Positions 5,420 to 9,828 of a stretch of 9,828 bases of DNA are shown here, in pieces. Numbering within the stretch: position 1 is the first letter of the stretch; each line of letters opens with the position of its first letter. A model generated the notes under the pieces. The model did not search any database and was not told the origin of the DNA. It saw only the letters and a list, made by a program, of their open reading frames with translations. The position numbers were made by a program, and so were the translations under genes. The stretch comes from Thermoleophilia bacterium (GTDB taxonomy: Bacteria; Actinomycetota; Thermoleophilia; Gaiellales; Gaiellaceae): NCBI GenBank assembly GCA_016844515.1, contig JAERMP010000112.1, positions 1-9,828 on the forward strand, written 5' to 3'.

Positions 5420-7645
5420 ATGCCGCCAAGGACTTCCCCCACCGTCGCCATCAGGCACGCCTCGAAGCGCTCAGCGCTGCTCGCGATGGTTCTCGCGGGT
5501 CTTGCCGCCTCGCTCTTCGCGATCTCGGTACCGAAGGCCGCGGGGGGCCCTGACCAAGTCGCCCCGTCGGCTCCGACCAACCTTCGGGTGACCGGGGCGT
5601 CGCAGACGGCGGTGACCGTGGAGTGGGCCAAGTCAACGGACAACGTTGGTGTCGAGGGCTATCGCGTCACTTTCGGTTCGTCGAAGTACAAGACTCCGGA
5701 GACCCGGTTCACAGCCAGTGGACTGGCCTGCGGGGTCAGCCACTCGGTCCAAGTGCGCGCCTACGATCATGCCCGTAACTTTTCCTCCACGGCGACAGCG
5801 ATCGTCTCGAGCGCTCCATGCCTCGACATGCAAGCGCCGACGGCGCCCAGCGGTCTGCAGCAGATCGCCAGTGGTCCGACCACCGCAACCTTCGCCTGGA
5901 GTGCCGCGACCGACAACGTCGCCGTCGCGGGATACGCCGTAAGCCGCGGTGGGTTCGAGCTGGATACGACGATGGAGACGAGCTACCCGTTCTTCGGGCT
6001 GTCGTGCGGCCGGACGTACACCGTCGGAGTTCGCGCGTACGACGTAGCGGGCAACTCCTCCGCATGGGTCAGCTTCTATGTGACGACGTCACAGTGCGGG
6101 GACGTAAGCGCTCCCACGGCTCCCACGGGACTCACCCAGACCGACCGAACCGTGTCGACCATGTCGCTCGCCTGGTCGGCCTCGACGGACAACGTCGGCG
6201 TCGCAAGGTACGCGGTCTTCCGGAACGGAGCCGAGCTGGGTTCGACGACCGGGCAGTCGTATGCGCTATCGGGTCTCGCCTGCGCGACCTCCTATGAGGT
6301 CGGTGTCGACGCCGTCGACGGTGCCGGCAATCGCTCCGCTCGTGCGAGCGCGACGCTGAGCACCGCCTCGTGCGTCACTCCTCCACCGCCAACGGGCGAC
6401 ACGCAGCCGCCGTCGACGCCGACGAACGTCTCGGTCGCATCCGCTTCGACGACGTCAATCACCCTCACCTGGTCGCCGTCGACGGACAACGTCGGGGTTA
6501 CGGGCTACGGCGTGTACCGCAACGGAGTCCGGGCGCAGGTCGTCACCGGCACGACGTTCGTGTTCCAAGGGCTGGCGTGCGGCACCGCCCACGACCTAGG
6601 CGTCGAGGCGTACGACGCTGCGGGCAGCCACTCCGGGCGGGCAGCGGTAACTGCCAGCACGAGCCCGTGCTCGGACTCCAGTCCGCCGACGACGCCGCAG
6701 AACCTCGTGCTGCTCAGCCGGACGTCCACGAGCATCACGGTCAGCTGGTCGGCCTCGACCGACAACGTCGGTGTCGCCGGGTACGGCGCGTACGCCGGCG
6801 GCCAGCTCGCGGGCTCGACGGGCACGACGACGTACACCTTCACGGGCCTTCCCTGCAACACCAGTCAGACGTTCGGCGTCGACGCCTACGACGCGGCCGG
6901 GAACAGGTCCGCCAAGGCAAACGTCGGCTTGGCCACGGCCGCCTGCGGCGACACCCAGCCGCCGACGCCGCCGACGCAGCTGAATGTGTCCTCTGTCGCG
7001 CAAACGTCGCTCACGCTCAGCTGGAGCGCGTCTTCTGACAACGTCGGCGTTGCAGGCTACGACCTGTTCTCGAACGGCAGCAAGGTGGCGACTGTCACCG
7101 GGACGTCACATGCCTTCGGCAACCTCGCCTGCGGGACGTCGTACACGCTGGGCGTCGAGGCATTCGACAGCGCAGGAAATCGCTCCAGTCGCTCCACGAG
7201 CGCGGCCGCTACCGCCCAGTGCTCGGCACCGCCTCCGCCGGAACGACGCCAACGCCTGCACGCAGGCGGCCTCCTGCGCGAGCCTCAACCGCGCCTACGC
7301 CGTGGCTCAGCCGGGCCAGACGGTGCAGGTCGCGGGTGGGACGTACCCGGCGCAGGACATCGCCTGGCGTTCCGGCCGCGATCAGGCTGCACAGATCGTG
7401 TTTCGCCCGGCGGGGCAGGTGACGATCCAGGGCAACCTGACGGTGCGGGCCTCGGGGGTGCACATCGCCGGCCAGGCGACGGGAACGGTCACGAACTGGC
7501 GCTCGCGCACCTACACGATCACGGTGACGGGGGACACGGCGGTGGTGGGAGACTCGGCCGCGCAATACCCGCACAACGTCACCTTGGAGGGTATCGACAC
7601 CGGGGCGATCGGCACGTACAACTCGGACAACGCCGTCGTCCGTGA
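5420..7645 (+). CDS. Secreted fibronectin type III repeat protein, N-terminal part of a frameshifted gene
   Basis: As read, this frame gives 741 residues, but only the first 607 look real. Residues 1-43 form a Sec signal peptide: a basic start (R4, R12, K16, R17), a hydrophobic core at 19-37, and a likely cleavage near KAAGG (39-43). Six fibronectin III repeats follow: 44-134, 135-226, 227-318, 326-417, 418-509 and 510-601. Each has a core Trp (69, 160, 252, 351, 443, 535), a DNVGV-type motif, an L-x-C-x-x-x-Y/H/Q turn and a closing Cys. A seven-residue VTPPPPT linker separates repeats 3 and 4, and SAPPPP follows repeat 6. From about 7241 the frame turns into Arg/Gly/His-rich nonsense, while a beta-helix domain opens one base over. 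The intact ancestral protein was probably about 993 residues. The ATG at 5420 is the only start between an in-frame stop (5387) and the signal peptide. FN3 repeats usually act as spacers or glycan/protein-binding modules on exported proteins. No enzymatic motif is visible in this part. Confidence 0.85.
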   Translation: MPPRTSPTVAIRHASKRSALLAMVLAGLAASLFAISVPKAAGGPDQVAPSAPTNLRVTGASQTAVTVEWAKSTDNVGVEGYRVTFGSSKYKTPETRFTASGLACGVSHSVQVRAYDHARNFSSTATAIVSSAPCLDMQAPTAPSGLQQIASGPTTATFAWSAATDNVAVAGYAVSRGGFELDTTMETSYPFFGLSCGRTYTVGVRAYDVAGNSSAWVSFYVTTSQCGDVSAPTAPTGLTQTDRTVSTMSLAWSASTDNVGVARYAVFRNGAELGSTTGQSYALSGLACATSYEVGVDAVDGAGNRSARASATLSTASCVTPPPPTGDTQPPSTPTNVSVASASTTSITLTWSPSTDNVGVTGYGVYRNGVRAQVVTGTTFVFQGLACGTAHDLGVEAYDAAGSHSGRAAVTASTSPCSDSSPPTTPQNLVLLSRTSTSITVSWSASTDNVGVAGYGAYAGGQLAGSTGTTTYTFTGLPCNTSQTFGVDAYDAAGNRSAKANVGLATAACGDTQPPTPPTQLNVSSVAQTSLTLSWSASSDNVGVAGYDLFSNGSKVATVTGTSHAFGNLACGTSYTLGVEAFDSAGNRSSRSTSAAATAQCSAPPPPERRQRLHAGGLLREPQPRLRRGSAGPDGAGRGWDVPGAGHRLAFRPRSGCTDRVSPGGAGDDPGQPDGAGLGGAHRRPGDGNGHELALAHLHDHGDGGHGGGGRLGRAIPAQRHLGGYRHRGDRHVQLGQRRRP
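5549..7222 (+). repeat. Six tandem FN3-coding repeats, period 276 bp
   Basis: The units are 5549-5821, 5822-6097, 6098-6373, 6395-6670, 6671-6946 and 6947-7222. Units 2-6 are each exactly 276 bp (92 codons); a 21-bp proline-linker insert (6374-6394) lies between units 3 and 4. The repeats are clear at protein level (DNVGV box, cysteines exactly 30 residues apart in every unit) but their DNA has diverged at many positions. This points to old duplication with purifying selection on the fold, not recent slippage. Confidence 0.88.
7223..7256 (+). other. Frameshift site between FN3 and beta-helix coding parts
   Basis: The FN3 frame reads SAPPPP up to 7240; the beta-helix frame reads NDANACTQ from 7242. 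Joining them needs one base fewer (or two more) at about 7241, inside CCGCCGGAAC. A linker of the same kind, VTPPPPTGD, follows repeat 3, so a proline linker running straight into the next domain is the expected ancestral state. The site has no long homopolymer and is not an obvious programmed slippery sequence. It could be a true mutation or a sequencing/assembly error. Confidence 0.75.
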
Positions 7646-8402
7646 CGTAGACGCCGGCCCGGTCGTCCAGGGGACTGCCTGCGATCGGCCGCAGTCGAAG
7701 ATCGGCCCGAACATCGAGGCCGAGCTCGGTGCGAAGCCCCGGAACGTCCTCTGGGAACGGGTTGTCGTCCACGGCAACTCGATGACGCTCGCCTCCGCGC
7801 AGGCGCAGTGCCACACGGGCGGACTCTTCATCGTCTCCGTGGACGGTCTGATCATCCGCGAGAGCATCTTCGCCGACAACATCGTCTACAACGTCCAAGT
7901 CCAGAACTACGTCGGCTCGCCGGCCAGGAACGTCACGATCGAGAACTCGTGGTTCGGCTGTCCCGTCACGGACTACTGGGTGACCCCGAAGGGCTGTAAC
8001 GGCCAGGCCTCGCTGCAGTTCAACGCGAACTCCACCTTCTCCGACTGGCTCGTCCGCTTCAACAGCTTCACCAGCCTGTACGCCGCCTGGGGCGAGGGCT
8101 CCTACTCGAACGTCCGCTTCATCGGCAACGCCGGACGTGCCCCCGGCTCCAACGTCTGCCGCGGCGCTGGGGTCAGCTTCCAGCAGAACGCCTGGACCTC
8201 CGACACCTGCGGCGCGAGCGACGTTCTTCTGTCCTCGCTGCCGTTCGTGAACAGCACCCCCGCGCAGGAGGACCTGCACCTGACGACCGGGCCGGCGGTC
8301 GGCCTCGTAGGGGGTTCGGGCGCGGACTTCCAGCTCGCGAGCGACATCGACGGGCAATCGCGCCCAGCCGCGCGTGATGCGGGCGCGGACCAGGTCGGCT
8401 GA
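7242..8402 (+). CDS. Right-handed parallel beta-helix domain, C-terminal part of the frameshifted gene
   Basis: This part encodes 386 residues ending at TGA 8400-8402. It opens with NDANACTQAASCASLNRAYA, then QPGQTVQVAGGTYPAQDI, the usual cap and first coil of pectate-lyase-like/DUF1565-type beta-helix proteins. Many short coils follow, rich in Val/Ile and Asn, such as NVTLEGID, DGLIIRESIFADNIVYN, NVTIENSWFGC and SNVRFIGNAG. It ends with RPAARDAGADQVG, a common tail of such proteins. There are eight cysteines, consistent with an extracellular disulfide-bonded domain. No LPXTG motif, C-terminal membrane helix or PEP-CTERM signal is present. The domain may bind or cleave polysaccharide, but I could not identify catalytic residues, so lyase activity is not claimed. 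It has no start codon with its own signal peptide nearby; the frame runs back to 6984, but that upstream part is a shadow of the FN3 repeats. It therefore depends on the FN3 reading frame for export. Confidence 0.8.
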   Translation, partial: NDANACTQAASCASLNRAYAVAQPGQTVQVAGGTYPAQDIAWRSGRDQAAQIVFRPAGQVTIQGNLTVRASGVHIAGQATGTVTNWRSRTYTITVTGDTAVVGDSAAQYPHNVTLEGIDTGAIGTYNSDNAVVRDVDAGPVVQGTACDRPQSKIGPNIEAELGAKPRNVLWERVVVHGNSMTLASAQAQCHTGGLFIVSVDGLIIRESIFADNIVYNVQVQNYVGSPARNVTIENSWFGCPVTDYWVTPKGCNGQASLQFNANSTFSDWLVRFNSFTSLYAAWGEGSYSNVRFIGNAGRAPGSNVCRGAGVSFQQNAWTSDTCGASDVLLSSLPFVNSTPAQEDLHLTTGPAVGLVGGSGADFQLASDIDGQSRPAARDAGADQVG

Positions 8403-8453
8403 CGTCGAACGGTTTCGCTTCCGCGCGCCACGCAGCGGCCCTACGGCGATCTG
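8403..8453. other. Short convergent intergenic region, no clear terminator
   Basis: These 51 bases separate the stops of the + strand beta-helix part and the - strand GT39 gene. A bidirectional terminator might be expected here, but I see only a 4-bp inverted repeat (CCGC/GCGG at 8421-8424 and 8435-8438) and no T-tract, so none is called. Confidence 0.3.
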
Positions 8454-9828
8454 CTAGCGGCCTACTGCCAGGTCGTAGAGGTAGAGCGAGGCGTTCGTCT
8501 CACGAAACTCCGCGAGCCGGCGACCACGTCGATCCAGATCAGCGAGCGCGAGCTCCTCGTCGGTTCCGCCTTCGTGTGGCAAGACGCTGGAGAACAGGAG
8601 CCAGATACGCGGGCGACTACGAAGCGCTCCGACCTCGGCCGTGACGTTGCCCTGCGTCCCGATTACCACGTCTGGTGGGGCGCTCTCGAGAGAAGCTACC
8701 GTGGTTGCACCCCCGAGGTTCCTGGCGGGAACGACCGGCCACGGGAAGGGGCCTCGCACGTCGCAGTCCCCGCACTCGGCGTAGTAGCGGAGCGCGTACT
8801 GGGACGCCGGGTAAACGTACAGAACGTCCCCGTCTCGCCATTGATTGGCAAGGCTGCTCAGCAAGGGTCTAAGGTGCTCGCTGCGCGGTGGATCCACCAG
8901 GTTCTCCACGGCCCGTGGGGCCGGGCCGGCTGCCAGGAGGCAAACGAGGATCACGGCGACGAGGAGCGGGCGGCCTGAACGACGCACGAGCTCGGAGACG
9001 CCCAGCCCGAGCACGACGAGCCCGAACGGCACCAGGAACAGCCAGTATCGGCCGCCGGAGGGATACTTGTCGAGGAGCGCCGCTGCGAACGCGGCCAGCC
9101 CGGGAGCGAGGAGGAGGGCCTTCCGATTCGGTCGGGCATATACGAGCGTCCATCCGATGCCGATCGCGAGTACGACCGCGGCGAGCCAGTTCGTCGGACG
9201 CGGGAAGCCGCCAGGACCGACGACTGCGCTCCACGCCTCGTGGAGCTCGTCGACGAGTTGGCCGAGCTGGCTGCCGTCCGATCTGCGCCCCCCGAAGACT
9301 GCGCGCGAGATGGTGCCTATCGCTTCCGAGGCGATTACGTACACCGCGGCGAAGCTCGCAAGCCAGAGGCCGCCCACGGCGGTGAGTCCGAGCCAGTGTC
9401 GGAGGCCTGCGCGCGGAACCGTGAGCGTGAGGGCGAGCCCGACTCCCGCTAAGACGAGAACCGCGGGATAGGAAAACCAGACCGTCGCCGCGCCGGCGAT
9501 TGCAAGTGGCCCGAGACGCCGAACGTCGGAAACGTCGCCCTCTGCGAATCGCAGGTAGAGAAGGACGAGCAGTGTCGCAACAGCCACGTCTGTGCTGTAC
9601 GGCTTGACCTCCGCCGAGTAGTAGACGAGTGGCTCGTTCATGGCAAAGAGCGCCAGAACGAACAGGGCCGCCGCAGGCGCGAGCAGACGGGCAGCAATGC
9701 GCTGGAAGAGGACGAGCGCCGCGATGCCGCATAGCAGCGGAAAGAGGCGAAGAGCCATCTCGTCGTCCCCGAGGAGGACTACTACTGCTTTCTCGACGGC
9801 GAGGAATCCCGGGGGGGCACTCTGCACG
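8454..9828 (-). CDS. GT39/ArnT-like membrane glycosyltransferase (N-terminus beyond window)
   Basis: The visible 457 residues are the bulk of a multi-pass membrane glycosyltransferase of the GT39/PMT-ArnT superfamily. These use polyprenyl-phosphate sugars on the outer face of the membrane. The fragment begins in the conserved loop QSAPPGFLAVEKA (2-14) and continues with GDDEMALRLFPLLCG (20-34) and YYSAEVKPYSTDVAVA (69-84), a family hallmark. Membrane segments lie near 28-45, 50-66, 80-92, 104-136, 145-165, 213-230, 237-252, 261-280 and 287-301. LLDKYPSGGRYWLFLVPFG (251-269) matches the K-YP-GR-L motif of the family. A soluble C-terminal domain follows, with DVLYVYPASQYALRYYAE (334-351) and a CGDC pair at 352-355. 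The usual first membrane helix and acidic DE motif are missing only because the gene runs off the right edge; the GTG at 9825-9827 is most likely an internal Val codon. The acceptor is unknown. The gene is convergent with the FN3/beta-helix gene and on the same strand as the GT2-asnB-GT2 group, separated by it. Confidence 0.82.
   Translation of the reverse strand, partial: VQSAPPGFLAVEKAVVVLLGDDEMALRLFPLLCGIAALVLFQRIAARLLAPAAALFVLALFAMNEPLVYYSAEVKPYSTDVAVATLLVLLYLRFAEGDVSDVRRLGPLAIAGAATVWFSYPAVLVLAGVGLALTLTVPRAGLRHWLGLTAVGGLWLASFAAVYVIASEAIGTISRAVFGGRRSDGSQLGQLVDELHEAWSAVVGPGGFPRPTNWLAAVVLAIGIGWTLVYARPNRKALLLAPGLAAFAAALLDKYPSGGRYWLFLVPFGLVVLGLGVSELVRRSGRPLLVAVILVCLLAAGPAPRAVENLVDPPRSEHLRPLLSSLANQWRDGDVLYVYPASQYALRYYAECGDCDVRGPFPWPVVPARNLGGATTVASLESAPPDVVIGTQGNVTAEVGALRSRPRIWLLFSSVLPHEGGTDEELALADLDRRGRRLAEFRETNASLYLYDLAVGR

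Noticed and set aside
6984..7241. Upstream part of the beta-helix frame as a separate protein start
   Set aside because: This stretch is the +1 shadow of FN3 repeat 6 and has no signal peptide; repeat 6 is clearly coding in the other frame.
7209..8357. Long - strand open frame (382 codons) opposite the beta-helix part
   Set aside because: It is rich in Arg, Val, Asp and Gly with no recognisable motif and lies entirely antisense to a domain with clear beta-helix coils. In GC-rich DNA such mirror frames are common.
1..9828. CRISPR array, tRNA/rRNA, insertion sequence or defence system
   Set aside because: No short spaced direct repeats, tRNA-like folds, transposase motifs or nuclease/toxin motifs were found; the only tandem repeat is the FN3 coding array.

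Overview
This is a GC-rich window (roughly two thirds G+C by eye, with strong G/C preference at third codon positions). It carries part of a surface-polysaccharide or exopolysaccharide locus, most likely from a high-GC actinobacterium. GTG starts, DNVGVAGY-type fibronectin III repeats on a secreted protein, and the mix of a polytopic ligase, GT2 enzymes, an AsnB-type amidotransferase and a GT39-type membrane glycosyltransferase would suit Thermoleophilia-like soil actinobacteria. That assignment is an inference; there is no taxonomic marker gene here.

Layout, left to right: (1) the last 18 codons of an unidentified + strand gene; (2) a + strand O-antigen ligase/polymerase family membrane protein (65-1597); (3) a - strand group of three genes, read right to left: a rhamnosyltransferase-like GT2 (start 5282), then an asparagine synthetase-type amidotransferase (start 4313), then a second GT2 (start 2413) that begins one base after the amidotransferase stop and whose 3' end overlaps the ligase gene by 51 bp; (4) a 137-bp divergent intergenic region; (5) a + strand gene for a large secreted protein with a signal peptide, six 92-residue fibronectin III repeats and a parallel beta-helix domain, broken by a one-base frameshift in the proline linker between the two parts (near 7241); (6) a - strand GT39/ArnT-like multi-pass membrane glycosyltransferase whose N-terminus lies beyond the right edge.

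How they may work together (inference from families and neighbourhood): the cytoplasmic GT2 enzymes add sugars to a lipid-linked repeat unit. The amidotransferase may amidate a uronic acid or another precursor. The ligase/polymerase joins or transfers the finished glycan outside the membrane, and the GT39 enzyme adds a sugar from a polyprenyl-phosphate donor on the outer face. The FN3/beta-helix protein is exported and has no visible LPXTG or C-terminal membrane anchor, so it may bind, modify or decorate the glycan layer.

The most unusual part is the FN3/beta-helix gene. Each of its six FN3 repeats carries exactly two cysteines, always 30 residues apart. The first replaces the proline of the usual FN3 L-x-P-x-T-x-Y motif, which suggests a disulfide-stapled FN3 variant. 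I found no RNA genes, CRISPR arrays, insertion sequences or integration sites. No gene-free stretch exceeds 300 bases.
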